The notes under the pieces are model-generated. The model saw only the letters and a program-made list of their open reading frames with translations. It searched no databases and had not been told where the DNA came from. A stretch of 63,476 nt of DNA from assembly GCA_019115985.1 (NCBI GenBank), contig DXCN01000074.1, forward strand, positions 1-63,476, given 5' to 3'. A program made the translations under genes and the position numbers. This document shows, in pieces, positions 9,945-18,616 of this stretch. This DNA is from Candidatus Rothia avicola (GTDB lineage Bacteria > Actinomycetota > Actinomycetes > Actinomycetales > Micrococcaceae). Positions within the stretch are counted from its first letter, which is position 1. Every line of letters starts with the position of its first letter.

Positions 9945-11948
9945 ATGCAGAATACCCAAGAGACACCTATGAAAACCCTGCAGCGCGTTATCTTCCCTGA
10001 ACGCGCTCAGATGGACACCGTATCGCTTTACGTCGATTCGGGTAGTGCAACCGGCGTGCAGCTCTCCACCATGAATGGTGCCTTGAGCCAGAACGACTCT
10101 TTGAAGGACGAGAAAGCTCCGGTCAAGAGCAGCGGCGGTTCAACAAACGAAGCACACACTGAAGACTTCATCGGTCGTCGTTCCACCCTCGTGCGCCCCG
10201 GTACCCGCCTCTCCTTTGGTACCTACTTCAACGCCTTCCCCGCATCCTACTGGAAGCGCTGGACTGACCTGACCTCCGTCCGCTTGCATCTCCAGACTCA
10301 CGGCGAAGGCACCGTCATCGTGTACAAGTCAAACGCTCGTGGCTCGCTGCAGCGTGTAGACTCCAAGCGCGTAGAAGGTGCAGCCACCACCCAGTTTGAC
10401 CTCTCGCTGAAGCCTTTCGGTGATGGCGGCTGGTACTGGTTCGAACTCGCCGCTGGCTCTGAAGCTCTGGTGCTGGAATCAGCAGAGTGGCAGGGCGCCG
10501 ATAACGGCAAGGCTCCCGGTCGCATCACCCTGGAAATTACCACCATGAACAAGCAGGAATTCTGCCTGAATAACCTGCGTTCTCTGGCCGCTAACCCCGA
10601 GGTTCTAGAGCATCTGCAAGAAGTTCTCATCGTTGACCAGGGCTCTCAGAAGCTCCAGGATGAGCCTGACTTTGAAGAAGTTGCTGCTACCTTGCAGGGC
10701 AAGCTTCGTATTATTAACCAGGCGAATCTGGGCGGTTCAGGTGGGTTCGCCCGCGGTATGTACGAGGCTGTAGAAAACGGTTCTGACTACGCGCTGCTGC
10801 TTGACGATGACGTGGTTGTTGAGCCAGAATCTATTATCCGACTGCTCACCTTCGCTGATATGTGCCGTAAGCCTACTATCGTAGGTGGCCACATGTTTGA
10901 TCTGTACAACCGTACCGTCCTGCACACCTTCGGCGAGGTCGTCAACACCTATCGTTTCCAGCCTGACCTGCCCCACCAGGACCAGTCCCTGGGTCATGAT
11001 TTCCTGCACTCCAACCTGCGTAGCACTCCTTGGCTGCACCGCCGCACTGACGTGGACTACAACGGCTGGTGGATGGACCTCATCCCTACCCAGGTTATTC
11101 GTGAAATTGGTCTATCACTGCCCGTCTTCATCAAGTGGGATGACGTTGAATTCGGCCTGCGCGCGAAAAAGGCCGGCTACCACACCGTCTCACTTCCCGG
11201 TGCCGCTGTTTGGCACGTATCGTGGATTGATAAGGATGACCTCGTAGGCTGGCAGGCTTACTTCCACATCCGCAACCGCATCATTGCTTCGCTGATTCAC
11301 TCACCCTATGAGCGAGGCGGACGCCTGCTGCGTGAGTCGCTCTATGCAGACGTCAAGCACCTTATCTCGATGCAGTACTTTACCGAGCACGGTCGTATTA
11401 TGGCGCTGAAGGATGTTCTTGCTGGCCCCGATCAGCTACACGACCTCCTTGCCCAGCGTCTGCCGGAAATCCGTGCTCTGACTAAGGAGTATACTGACGC
11501 CCAGTTCAAGGAAGACGTCGAGTCCTTCCCTGAGCCGCGGATGGCAAAGCCCCCTCGCAATGGCCGTGGTTTTGCTGCTCCGTCTTACCGTACTCTTGCC
11601 CCCTGGGCCTTGAAAACTATCACTAAACAACTGGTCAAGCCTGTGCGCGATGAATATAAGCAGAACCCCCAGGCTCATATTGCTCACCAGGATAACCGCT
11701 GGTGGCGTATGTCCCAGTACGACTCGGCTCTGGTGTCAAACGCTGAAGGTACCGCAGTTTCGTGGTACCGCCGTGACCCAGAACAGCTCCGTTCAAAGCT
11801 CGTCGAGTCATCTAAACTGACCGCTCAGATTCTGCGTGAATGGCCTACCCTGCGCAAGCAGTACGCCGAGGCCGCAGAGCGTATTACTTCTATTGAAGAG
11901 TGGAAGAAGACCTTCGACAAGCATACGGAGTCAGAACTTACTCGATGA
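9945..11948 (+). CDS. glfT2: GlfT2-type galactofuranosyltransferase
   Basis: A 667-residue processive galactan polymerase homologue. The N-terminal beta domain contains TYFNAFPASYWKRWT. The GT-A domain has NLGGSGGFARGM, the metal-binding DDDVVVEPES near residue 286, DVDYNGWWMD, the catalytic-base region KWDDVEFGLRAKKAGY near 398 and AVWHVSWIDKDD. These match Mycobacterium GlfT2, which alternates beta-1,5 and beta-1,6 galactofuranose linkages. The protein is about 30 residues longer than the mycobacterial enzyme (637). Start is uncertain: ATG 9945 lies 5 bases after glf, while ATG 9969 has AAGAGA upstream. It overlaps wzm by ATGA. Confidence 0.92.
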   Translation: MQNTQETPMKTLQRVIFPERAQMDTVSLYVDSGSATGVQLSTMNGALSQNDSLKDEKAPVKSSGGSTNEAHTEDFIGRRSTLVRPGTRLSFGTYFNAFPASYWKRWTDLTSVRLHLQTHGEGTVIVYKSNARGSLQRVDSKRVEGAATTQFDLSLKPFGDGGWYWFELAAGSEALVLESAEWQGADNGKAPGRITLEITTMNKQEFCLNNLRSLAANPEVLEHLQEVLIVDQGSQKLQDEPDFEEVAATLQGKLRIINQANLGGSGGFARGMYEAVENGSDYALLLDDDVVVEPESIIRLLTFADMCRKPTIVGGHMFDLYNRTVLHTFGEVVNTYRFQPDLPHQDQSLGHDFLHSNLRSTPWLHRRTDVDYNGWWMDLIPTQVIREIGLSLPVFIKWDDVEFGLRAKKAGYHTVSLPGAAVWHVSWIDKDDLVGWQAYFHIRNRIIASLIHSPYERGGRLLRESLYADVKHLISMQYFTEHGRIMALKDVLAGPDQLHDLLAQRLPEIRALTKEYTDAQFKEDVESFPEPRMAKPPRNGRGFAAPSYRTLAPWALKTITKQLVKPVRDEYKQNPQAHIAHQDNRWWRMSQYDSALVSNAEGTAVSWYRRDPEQLRSKLVESSKLTAQILREWPTLRKQYAEAAERITSIEEWKKTFDKHTESELTR

Positions 11949-12826
11949 ATGATTCGATGAATAAACAACTCGTAGCCCCCGGTAAGGGCCGTGGGCTACG
12001 GGATGTTTTTGCTAACAGATTTTTACTGAAACTCCTAGTTGATAAGGAGATACAGGTAAGGTACCGGGGTTCGGTGCTCGGTATTCTCTGGTCTTATATC
12101 AAGCCTGGGGTACAGTTCGCCGTCTTCTATATCGCCTTAGGCCTTTTCTTAGGGCTAGAACGCGGTATGCAGAACTACGCCATCTACCTATTCTCTGGAA
12201 TGATCGTTATTAATTTCTTCTCTGAAGGGTTTAGTAACGGGGCTAAAGCCATGGTAGTTAACGGGGCGCTCATCAAGAAGATTTATCTACCTCGTGAACT
12301 GTTCTCGGTTTCAACGATTTGGGTGGCTCTTATCCATTTCCTTCCTCAGATTCTGGTGCTTCTAGGCGCGTGTTTCGTAGCTGGTTGGAACCCTGATCTG
12401 AAGCAGCTGGGGGCGGCCCTGGTCGCCATGATTATCGTGATGATCTTTTCGGCTGGCTTGGGCCTCATCTTCGGTGTAGCTAACGTCTTCTTCCGCGATT
12501 CTGAGAATATTGTGGATATGCTCCTGATGGTTGCTACCTGGTTCTCACCGGTCCTGTACTCATGGACCATGGTGCGCGATACCCTTTACCCCTGGGTAAT
12601 GAACGTGTACATGATGAACCCGCTCACCGTGGCTGTTGAGCTCTTCCACTATGCTTTCTGGATGCCTACCCTTTCAGCTGAGTCTGCTGCACTGCCGGTA
12701 TCTCAAATCCCTCCGCACCTTCTGACCCTGTGGGTACCTGTTGCCCTGGGTGTTTCTCTCGTAACCCTGTTCCTCGGTGACTTACTCTTCCGTAAGCTAG
12801 AGGGCAACTTCGCCCAGGAGCTCTGA
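11945..12826 (+). CDS. wzm: Polysaccharide ABC exporter permease, Wzm type
   Basis: A 293-residue ABC-2 family permease with six predicted membrane helices. A conserved amphipathic entry LLVDKEIQVRYRGSVLGILW precedes the first helix, and YLPRELFSVSTIWVALIHFLP and FFRDSENIVDMLLMVATWFSPVLY follow. This is the O-antigen/teichoic-acid/galactan exporter family, with Rv3783 (wzm) the closest known functional parallel. The start ATG 11945 overlaps the glfT2 stop (ATGA). With the ATPase just downstream it should move the lipid-linked galactan made by GlfT2 across the membrane; that substrate is inferred from gene context. Confidence 0.9.
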   Translation: MNDSMNKQLVAPGKGRGLRDVFANRFLLKLLVDKEIQVRYRGSVLGILWSYIKPGVQFAVFYIALGLFLGLERGMQNYAIYLFSGMIVINFFSEGFSNGAKAMVVNGALIKKIYLPRELFSVSTIWVALIHFLPQILVLLGACFVAGWNPDLKQLGAALVAMIIVMIFSAGLGLIFGVANVFFRDSENIVDMLLMVATWFSPVLYSWTMVRDTLYPWVMNVYMMNPLTVAVELFHYAFWMPTLSAESAALPVSQIPPHLLTLWVPVALGVSLVTLFLGDLLFRKLEGNFAQEL

Positions 12827-12831
12827 TTTAC

Positions 12832-13608
12832 GTGGATATTAAGAAGTTTGATTTACCCCCCGTGGCAGATGATGCTCCTGTGGTTATCAAGGTTGAGTCT
12901 CTGGTGAAGCGCTTTGTGCTGCGCCATACTCGGTCGATGAAGGAGGCCTTTGTCTGGCTGATGAAGGGTCGTAAGGGAGATCTGAACGAGAAGTTCAATG
13001 CTCTTAACGGGGTTTCCCTGGACATCCGCGAAGGCGAGCGCATTGCCCTGCTGGGCTATAACGGTTCGGGTAAATCTACCCTGCTCAAGCTGATTTCGGG
13101 TGTGATGCACCCGGATGAGGGCAGGGTATTGACCGGCGGACGCATCGCTGGGCTTATCGAGGTTGGAGCAGGTTTCCACCCCGATTTGACCGGGCGCGAC
13201 AACGTATATCTGAACGCTGCCATCCTTGGTATGAGCAAGGAACAGATCGAAGCAAAATTTGATGAAATTGTTGAATTCTCTGAAATTGGCAACTTTATCG
13301 ATACTGAGGTTAAGTTCTACTCGTCGGGTATGTACCTGCGACTGGCTTTTGCTGTAGCTGTTCATACTGACCCGGAGATTTTCTTGGTGGATGAGATTCT
13401 GGCTGTGGGTGATGAACCTTTCCAGAAGAAATGTATCGCTAAGATTCGAGATCTGAGCGCTGAAGGGAAAACTCTGGTGGTGGTGAGCCATGACCTTGAT
13501 TTGGTGGCAAAAATCTGTGAACGCGGAGTAGTCCTGGACCATGGTTCTAAGCAGTTCGATGGCCCTATCGACGAAGCCATTGAATTTATGAGGGCAAAAT
13601 CCCACTAA
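12832..13608 (+). CDS. wzt: Polysaccharide ABC exporter ATPase, Wzt type
   Basis: A 258-residue ATPase with Walker A LGYNGSGKSTLLKLI, Q-loop region GLIEVGAGFHPDLTGRDN, signature YSSGMYLRLAFA and Walker B IFLVDEILAVGD followed by VVSHDLD. The GAGFHP-LTGRDN motif and the relaxed signature are hallmarks of the Wzt/TagH family. It has no C-terminal carbohydrate-binding extension, so chain-end recognition is not expected. GTG start at 12832, 5 bases after wzm. It ends the galactan operon just ahead of a strong terminator. Confidence 0.92.
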   Translation: MDIKKFDLPPVADDAPVVIKVESLVKRFVLRHTRSMKEAFVWLMKGRKGDLNEKFNALNGVSLDIREGERIALLGYNGSGKSTLLKLISGVMHPDEGRVLTGGRIAGLIEVGAGFHPDLTGRDNVYLNAAILGMSKEQIEAKFDEIVEFSEIGNFIDTEVKFYSSGMYLRLAFAVAVHTDPEIFLVDEILAVGDEPFQKKCIAKIRDLSAEGKTLVVVSHDLDLVAKICERGVVLDHGSKQFDGPIDEAIEFMRAKSH

Positions 13609-13621
13609 GGAAGCCTTCCCC

Positions 13622-13659
13622 AAAAATGCCCACAAGCTAGATAGCTTGTGGGCATTTTT
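13622..13659 (+). terminator. Rho-independent terminator after wzt
   Basis: Near-perfect hairpin AAAAATGCCCACAAGCT / AGCTTGTGGGCATTTTT with a 4-base loop, ending in a T-run, 14 bases after the wzt stop. It closes the galactan operon; the A-rich left flank could also make it bidirectional. Confidence 0.9.
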
Positions 13660-13730
13660 GTGTGTTGTTACTGGTCAGTAACTAGGTGTGTGTCAAAACA
13701 TTACGTTTATCCGTAGTAGGTTTGAGGTGC

Positions 13731-13830
13731 TGTGGAAAAACTCTAGCCTTTATGTGTTGTGGCTTGTCAGGTGTAACTTCATTGCATTCTTGGTGGCTGG
13801 GTAAGGGGGTGCGGGGCGCGGTTATCCACA
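13731..13830. promoter_or_regulatory. Intergenic region upstream of cpaF with two DnaA-box-like sites
   Basis: The 315-base gap 13609-13923 contains the wzt terminator and then about 260 bases of leader before cpaF. Two matches to the DnaA-box consensus are present: TGTGGAAAA at 13731-13739 (reverse of TTTTCCACA) and TTATCCACA at 13822-13830. No gene or RNA is recognised. Two 9-mers could be chance. Confidence 0.3.
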
Positions 13831-13923
13831 GGGAACCCCTGGGGTATTTGATTGTTTTGCCTAATCAACTGTATCTTGTTTGGTAATTCATCGACTGATC
13901 GCAATGGAGCGTAAGGGGGACAG

Positions 13924-15168
13924 ATGTCTACAGTGCAAGCAGAAGAGCTAGTTGAAGCAGACGTGCGCGACTTGATTCGCCGAAGCAACATCGACCCGCT
14001 CGTACAGCAGGTGGAAGCTAAGGAACTCATCCAACAGGCTATCGCTGAGTACGAGCGCCAGATGCTACGGGGCGTAGTACCGCGACTTGAGAACGCAGAC
14101 TCCCTGATTAGCTCCCTGTTCGACAAGGTATGCGGCTTTGGCGAGATTCAGCAGTATCTTGACGATAGCTCTGTTGAAGAGATTTGGATTAACGCTCCGG
14201 ACGAGATTTTTGTGGCTCGTGCTGGGGAGTCTGAGCTCACCGGGCTCACCCTGAGCGAGGAACAGATTCGTGCGCTGGTAGAGCGTATGCTCAAGACCTC
14301 GGGGCGACGACTTGATTTGAGCACCCCTTTTGTCGATAGCTCCTTGCCGGACGGTTCTAGGCTTCATGTAGCTATTCCCGATGTGACCCGTCGTCATTGG
14401 GCCATCAATATCCGTAAGTTTATTGCGCGAGCAACTCGTTTGAGCGATTTGGTTAAGCTGGGGTCTCTCAGCTTAGATGCAGCAAAGTTTTTAGATGCAG
14501 CCGTGGCTAGCGGGTTAAACTGCCTGGTCTCTGGTGCTACTCAGGCTGGCAAAACAACCATGTTGAACTGCCTGTCAGCATCTATTGGCATGCGGGAGCG
14601 CGTTATCACCTGTGAGGAGATTTTTGAGCTTAAAATTCCGCTCCGCGATGTTGTGAATTTGCAGTGCCGTCAGCCTAATCTGGAAGGCCACGGCGAGATT
14701 CCTCTCCGGCGCCTCGTGAAAGAGGCTTTGCGTATGAGACCTGACCGCCTCATCATTGGTGAGGTGCGTGAAGCTGAGTCTCTTGATATGCTCATTGCGC
14801 TCAATTCCGGGCTCCCCGGCCTCTGTACTATTCACGCTAACTCAGCTCGCGATGCAATCACGAAGATGTGTACCCTTCCGCTCTTGGCTGGCGATAACAT
14901 TTCGAGTTCGTTTGTCGTTCCCACCGTGGCTTCTTGCTTTGATGTAGTGGTTCACTGCGACCGTAATCTGCGGGGCAAACGGCAGGTGCGAGAGATCCTT
15001 GCCGTTGGTAACCGGGTCGAAAACGGGGTGATTGAAACCAGCACACTGTTTAGACGAGAAGGCGATCAGCTGGTATGCGTTGCTTCTGAGGTGCCTTCGC
15101 CTGAGAAATTCCTTCGCGCTGGCTACGCCCCTGATACCCTTCTCAACTGCGAGGGAGCACTGGCATGA
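13924..15168 (+). CDS. cpaF: Tad pilus secretion ATPase CpaF/TadA
   Basis: A 414-residue type II/IV secretion ATPase that powers Flp pilus assembly. The N-terminal domain contains FGEIQQYLDDSSVEEIWIN. The ATPase domain has Walker A SGATQAGKTT around residue 203-212, the Asp box ITCEEIFELKI, Walker B-like DRLIIGEVREAESLDML near 275 and the His box GLCTIHANSARDAI. All catalytic motifs look intact. It is followed by tadB with a 4-base ATGA overlap. Related tad loci are needed for natural transformation in Micrococcus luteus, so a DNA-uptake role is possible here. Confidence 0.93.
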   Translation: MSTVQAEELVEADVRDLIRRSNIDPLVQQVEAKELIQQAIAEYERQMLRGVVPRLENADSLISSLFDKVCGFGEIQQYLDDSSVEEIWINAPDEIFVARAGESELTGLTLSEEQIRALVERMLKTSGRRLDLSTPFVDSSLPDGSRLHVAIPDVTRRHWAINIRKFIARATRLSDLVKLGSLSLDAAKFLDAAVASGLNCLVSGATQAGKTTMLNCLSASIGMRERVITCEEIFELKIPLRDVVNLQCRQPNLEGHGEIPLRRLVKEALRMRPDRLIIGEVREAESLDMLIALNSGLPGLCTIHANSARDAITKMCTLPLLAGDNISSSFVVPTVASCFDVVVHCDRNLRGKRQVREILAVGNRVENGVIETSTLFRREGDQLVCVASEVPSPEKFLRAGYAPDTLLNCEGALA

Positions 15169-16019
15169 GTGCTTTATTCGGGCTGATGTTCGGTATCGGA
15201 GCCCTCTTAATCTATATGTCCTTTTGGGAGCTCCCCGCTCAGGAGAAAAAAGAACGAAAAGCCCCGGCAATGCAGCAGCTGCTGCGCCAGGCAGACCTAG
15301 AAAAGTTCACGGTAGCTATGTTTTATATGGTTTCTGCTGTAGCTGCTCTTGTTGCAATGGTGCTGACCTTCGCGTTGACCTCACTGGTTCCTCTGGCTAC
15401 CCTTGCTGCGGGCGTTGGGTTCTTTAGCCCTCGGTTAATGGTTAAGCATCGTGCCGCTCAGCGGCAGGCCCAGTTACGGGATTTATGGCCGGATGCGGTG
15501 GACCACCTGCGGTCAGCAATCCGTGCAGGTTTGTCGCTTCCGGACGCTCTCATGCAGCTTCAGTACCGGGGGCCGGAGCCCCTGCGCCCGGCTTTTACTA
15601 GTTTTGCTTCAGACTACCGTGCTAGCGGTGAGTTCCTTCCAGCCCTCAATCGTCTTAAAGACCGTTTGAGTGACCCCACCGCTGACAACATCATTGAGGC
15701 CCTCAAAGTTACTCGTGAGGTGGGTGGAACTGATTTAGGTCGTCTTCTGGGGACTTTGAGTACTTTCCTCCGCGAGAATAGCAGGACACGCTCTGAACTT
15801 GAAGCTCGACAGTCGTGGACGGTCAATGCTGCCCGCCTTGCCTGTGTTGCCCCCTGGGTAGTCTTGGGTCTGATGGCTACCCAGCCCAGCACTATCAGAA
15901 TTTACAACAGCTTTGCGGGTTTCCTAGTGTTAGCGAGCGGCCTAGCACTGACCGTCATTGCTTACAGGCTGATGATGCGTATCGGTGCTCTACCGGAAGA
16001 GAGGAGGGTGCTGGCATGA
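15165..16019 (+). CDS. tadB: Tad pilus inner-membrane platform protein TadB
   Basis: A 284-residue type II secretion system F-domain protein. Membrane segments lie near the N-terminus (ALFGLMFGIGALLIYMSF, AMFYMVSAVAALVAMVLTFAL) and C-terminus (NSFAGFLVLASGLALTVIAY). The central helical GspF domain is DLWPDAVDHLRSAIRAGLSL through KVTREVGGTDLGRLLGTL. It should form the pilus platform with TadC and couple to CpaF. Translation is coupled on both sides by ATGA overlaps with cpaF and tadC. Confidence 0.88.
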   Translation: MSALFGLMFGIGALLIYMSFWELPAQEKKERKAPAMQQLLRQADLEKFTVAMFYMVSAVAALVAMVLTFALTSLVPLATLAAGVGFFSPRLMVKHRAAQRQAQLRDLWPDAVDHLRSAIRAGLSLPDALMQLQYRGPEPLRPAFTSFASDYRASGEFLPALNRLKDRLSDPTADNIIEALKVTREVGGTDLGRLLGTLSTFLRENSRTRSELEARQSWTVNAARLACVAPWVVLGLMATQPSTIRIYNSFAGFLVLASGLALTVIAYRLMMRIGALPEERRVLA

Positions 16020-16951
16020 ACCTTTCCCTTCTTCTTGGCCTTTTCCTAGCGGCAGGAATCTGGCTGGTGCTTTCGAGTATCTGGACCCAGCGCCGTGAGA
16101 GCTTTGCAGACCGTATAGCGCCTCAGCTTCGTGCGGCGGAACTTAAAAAGAACCGCCCGGACACACCGTATAGCACGCTACCTGAAGGCATTTATGGGGC
16201 GAGCGCTGCCCTCCTTGCACCGTGGGTTGAAAAGATGTACCGGAGTCTCGGTAAGTCGAGCTTTGATACGGTGGCCCTCGAAAAACGACTTACCCAGCTA
16301 GGCGGGCATCTGACAACCGCAGAGTACCGGGTGCAGCAGGTGCTCTGGAGTCTCTTGGCAGCTACTTCCTGTATCTGTTTGGTGGCTGTGGGGCTCGCCC
16401 AAGGGACGGTAAGTTTTGTGCCGGGAGTCCTGCTGATTGTTCTGGGCGCCTGTGCTGGCTTCCTTGCACGCGACTATTGGCTGTCTCAGCAGATCGCAAA
16501 ACGGGAGAAAGCCATGCTGGCTGAATTTCCTGCCCTGGCAGAGCTTATGGCCCTATCTGTTACCGCTGGGGAATCTGCCATCGGGTCGCTTGAACGGGTG
16601 GTGCGGAGCTCGGAAGGAGAGCTTTCTCGTGAGTTCCAAACTATTCTTGCCATGACTCGTTCCGGTGAGTCCCTCGTGGTCGCTTTGCAAAGTTTTTCGC
16701 AGCGTACCTCGGTAGCAGCCTTATCCCGTTTTGTAGATGGCCTGGTTGTTGCAATTGAACGCGGTACGCCCCTGGCAGATGTTCTGCGAGCCCAGGCCCA
16801 GGACGTGCGTGATAACGCTAAACGAGAGCTCATGGAAACTGCCGGGAAGAAAGAAATCGGGATGATGGCCCCCGTCGTTTTTCTGATTCTTCCCCTCACC
16901 GTACTGTTTGCGATGTTTCCTGGCCTTTCCCTACTGAATCTTAACTTCTAA
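16016..16951 (+). CDS. tadC: Tad pilus inner-membrane platform protein TadC
   Basis: A 311-residue type II secretion F-domain protein. A membrane segment LSLLLGLFLAAGIWLVLSS begins at residue 3, and further helices sit near VQQVLWSLLAATSCICLVAVG and the C-terminal MMAPVVFLILPLTVLFAMFPG. The GspF core contains AEFPALAELMALSVTAGES. The start is the ATG at 16016 overlapping the tadB stop; the longer frame from 15815 reads tadB sequence out of frame. It pairs with TadB as the platform of the Flp pilus. Confidence 0.87.
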   Translation: MNLSLLLGLFLAAGIWLVLSSIWTQRRESFADRIAPQLRAAELKKNRPDTPYSTLPEGIYGASAALLAPWVEKMYRSLGKSSFDTVALEKRLTQLGGHLTTAEYRVQQVLWSLLAATSCICLVAVGLAQGTVSFVPGVLLIVLGACAGFLARDYWLSQQIAKREKAMLAEFPALAELMALSVTAGESAIGSLERVVRSSEGELSREFQTILAMTRSGESLVVALQSFSQRTSVAALSRFVDGLVVAIERGTPLADVLRAQAQDVRDNAKRELMETAGKKEIGMMAPVVFLILPLTVLFAMFPGLSLLNLNF

Positions 16952-17002
16952 ACCCGCCCGTTTGGGCACCTTCTATCACACTCATATTCAAAGGAGAATC
17001 CC

Positions 17003-17212
17003 ATGAAGAAGTTCATGACCGACACCTACCTCAAAGCCCTTCTCAGCCTTGTTGCGCCTCTGGCAAGCCAGGATGACCCTGAGCGCGGGGACGTGCCTGG
17101 CTGGGTGATGATCACGATGATGTCCGCGATACTCGTGGCCGCTATCTTGGTGGTTGCCCAGGACGCCCTCGTCAACATGTTCAATAACGCAATGGCAATG
17201 ATTAATCGCTAG
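17003..17212 (+). CDS. Short Flp-pilin-like membrane peptide
   Basis: A 69-residue protein placed where the major Flp pilin gene usually sits, between tadC and tadE. After a polar leader (to about DDPERGD) comes one hydrophobic segment, WVMITMMSAILVAAILVVA, and an amphipathic tail ALVNMFNNAMAMI. A class III leader cut would fall at G-D, but the expected Glu at position +5 is missing (DVPGW). AAAGGAG precedes the ATG by a few bases. Likely the pilin or a pilin-like accessory; the non-standard cleavage region keeps confidence moderate. Confidence 0.6.
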   Translation: MKKFMTDTYLKALLSLVAPLASQDDPERGDVPGWVMITMMSAILVAAILVVAQDALVNMFNNAMAMINR

Positions 17213-17221
17213 GAGAGCTGC

Positions 17222-17608
17222 ATGAGAGCTGTGCCCCCTGAGAAGGAGAGAGGTAATGCAACGGCGGAGTTCGTCATGGTATCCGCTCTGGTTGTCTTAC
17301 TTTTTCTAGGTGTTTTGCAGGTTGCTTTCGCGCTGTTCACCCGTAACGTGCTGCAGGACGCTGTATCTCAGGGGGCCCGCTATGGGGCCATGCTCGATAA
17401 AACACCGGCTGATGGGGAAGAACGGACGCATGATCTGCTGTACTCAGTTCTTCCTGACCGGTATTCAACGACGATTAGTAGCTCCATCACCCAGTGGCAA
17501 GGGGTAGAAGCTGTGCAGATTACCGTTACCGCTCCGGTTCCCCTGCTTGGGCCTTTTGGGGTAGCTGCCCAGTGGGAGGTGAGTGGTCATGCCGTGGTTC
17601 AGAGATAG
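17222..17608 (+). CDS. tadE: TadE-like minor pseudopilin
   Basis: A 128-residue protein with a short basic leader ending EKERGNATAEFVMV, where G precedes the cleavage point and E is at +5, then a hydrophobic segment SALVVLLFLGVLQVAFALFT and a small extracellular domain. This fits the TadE prepilin family processed by a TadV-type peptidase. It overlaps the next TadE-like gene and is spaced 9 bases after the pilin-like gene. No prepilin peptidase gene is visible in the window. Confidence 0.82.
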   Translation: MRAVPPEKERGNATAEFVMVSALVVLLFLGVLQVAFALFTRNVLQDAVSQGARYGAMLDKTPADGEERTHDLLYSVLPDRYSTTISSSITQWQGVEAVQITVTAPVPLLGPFGVAAQWEVSGHAVVQR

Positions 17609-18047
17609 ACGCGGTGATAAAGCTATAGACATGCGAGAGACAGAGGACCCTGAGCAGGGCAGCGCTCTTGTTGAGTTTATTGGATTGGGTGCCCTGTTGA
17701 TGGTGCCCACGGTCTATTTTCTGTTATCAGTCTTTTCGATGCAGTCGGCTGCTTTTGCAGCTTCTAACGCTAGTGCCCATGCGCTACAGGTGATTCAGTT
17801 TTTGCCACCGGAGCAGCGCACCCAATCTGCTGTGCAAGCGGTTGCCGCTTTGACAGCTAGCGACTTTGGTCTAGGGGCTGAAACCATCACCGCTACGCTG
17901 AGCTGCGAGGATGTCTGTGCCCAGGGGGAGCGGATGTCGGTGGACGTCACCGTCGAGGTCGGGCTACCTTTGGTGCCCTGGCCAGGGGCACCGACTCTTG
18001 CCACCATGACCTCTCAGGCTGTGAGCTGGGGAGGGAACTACTCATGA
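17589..18047 (+). CDS. Second TadE/TadF-like minor pseudopilin
   Basis: A 152-residue protein with leader DPEQGSALVEFIGLG (G before the cut, E at +5) and hydrophobic segment ALLMVPTVYFLLSVFSMQ, followed by an extracellular domain with one Cys pair region SCEDVC. ATG 17589 is preferred over GTG 17583 because GGAGG is then 9 bases away. It overlaps the end of the preceding tadE by 20 bases and the next gene by ATGA. Probably a minor pilus component. Confidence 0.75.
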   Translation: MPWFRDRRGDKAIDMRETEDPEQGSALVEFIGLGALLMVPTVYFLLSVFSMQSAAFAASNASAHALQVIQFLPPEQRTQSAVQAVAALTASDFGLGAETITATLSCEDVCAQGERMSVDVTVEVGLPLVPWPGAPTLATMTSQAVSWGGNYS

Positions 18048-18535
18048 CACAGCATAAACAGGTCCAGTTTCAGCAGGCGTGCTGCCCTGAAGCCGCCGAG
18101 AGCGAAGCTGAGCGGGGAAGCGTCCTCCCACTCATCGTGGGGCTGTGCCTGGTACTTCTGCTGGTTGCTTCCACCGTCGTTGGAGTAAGTTCCGTCTATC
18201 TTGAAAGACAGCGCCTCCAGGCTTTAGCTGACCAAGCGGCAACGTCAGCTGCGCAGCGCATTGAGGGCATCACAGCGGTGGGGGAGACCCAGGCCCAGGC
18301 GACTCTCACCAGCGCCGGGGTGCAGGCGTCCGCTCACACCTTTCTGCAAGAAAGCGGCGCCGGCGCCGACTTTTCCCACCTCACCTTAAACCCCGCAACC
18401 GGGGCATCGGGAAACAACACTGCGGTTATCGTTCTTTCTGCCAGGGCACACCCACCACTTCTCTCTGTTGTATTACCAGACGGCATCGATATCACCGTTA
18501 CCGGCCGGGCGCGCGTCATCACCACCCAAGACTAG
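18044..18535 (+). CDS. TadG-like pilus-associated protein
   Basis: A 163-residue protein. The N-terminal polar part is followed by ERGSVLPLIVGLCLVLLLVASTVVGVSSVYLERQRLQALAD, the signature of the putative Flp-pilus TadG N-terminal domain, then a small Ala/Thr-rich extracellular region ending in a beta-rich TVTGRARV. It lacks the large von Willebrand domain of long TadG proteins. It is the last Tad gene; prfB follows after 81 bases. Confidence 0.7.
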   Translation: MTQHKQVQFQQACCPEAAESEAERGSVLPLIVGLCLVLLLVASTVVGVSSVYLERQRLQALADQAATSAAQRIEGITAVGETQAQATLTSAGVQASAHTFLQESGAGADFSHLTLNPATGASGNNTAVIVLSARAHPPLLSVVLPDGIDITVTGRARVITTQD

Positions 18536-18616
18536 AACAGAAGCGCTCTGCCCCGTCAGCGCAAAACAGGGGCAAAACCGGGCGCTTACCATCGTTTTCA
18601 GCTAGGGTTAATAGTC

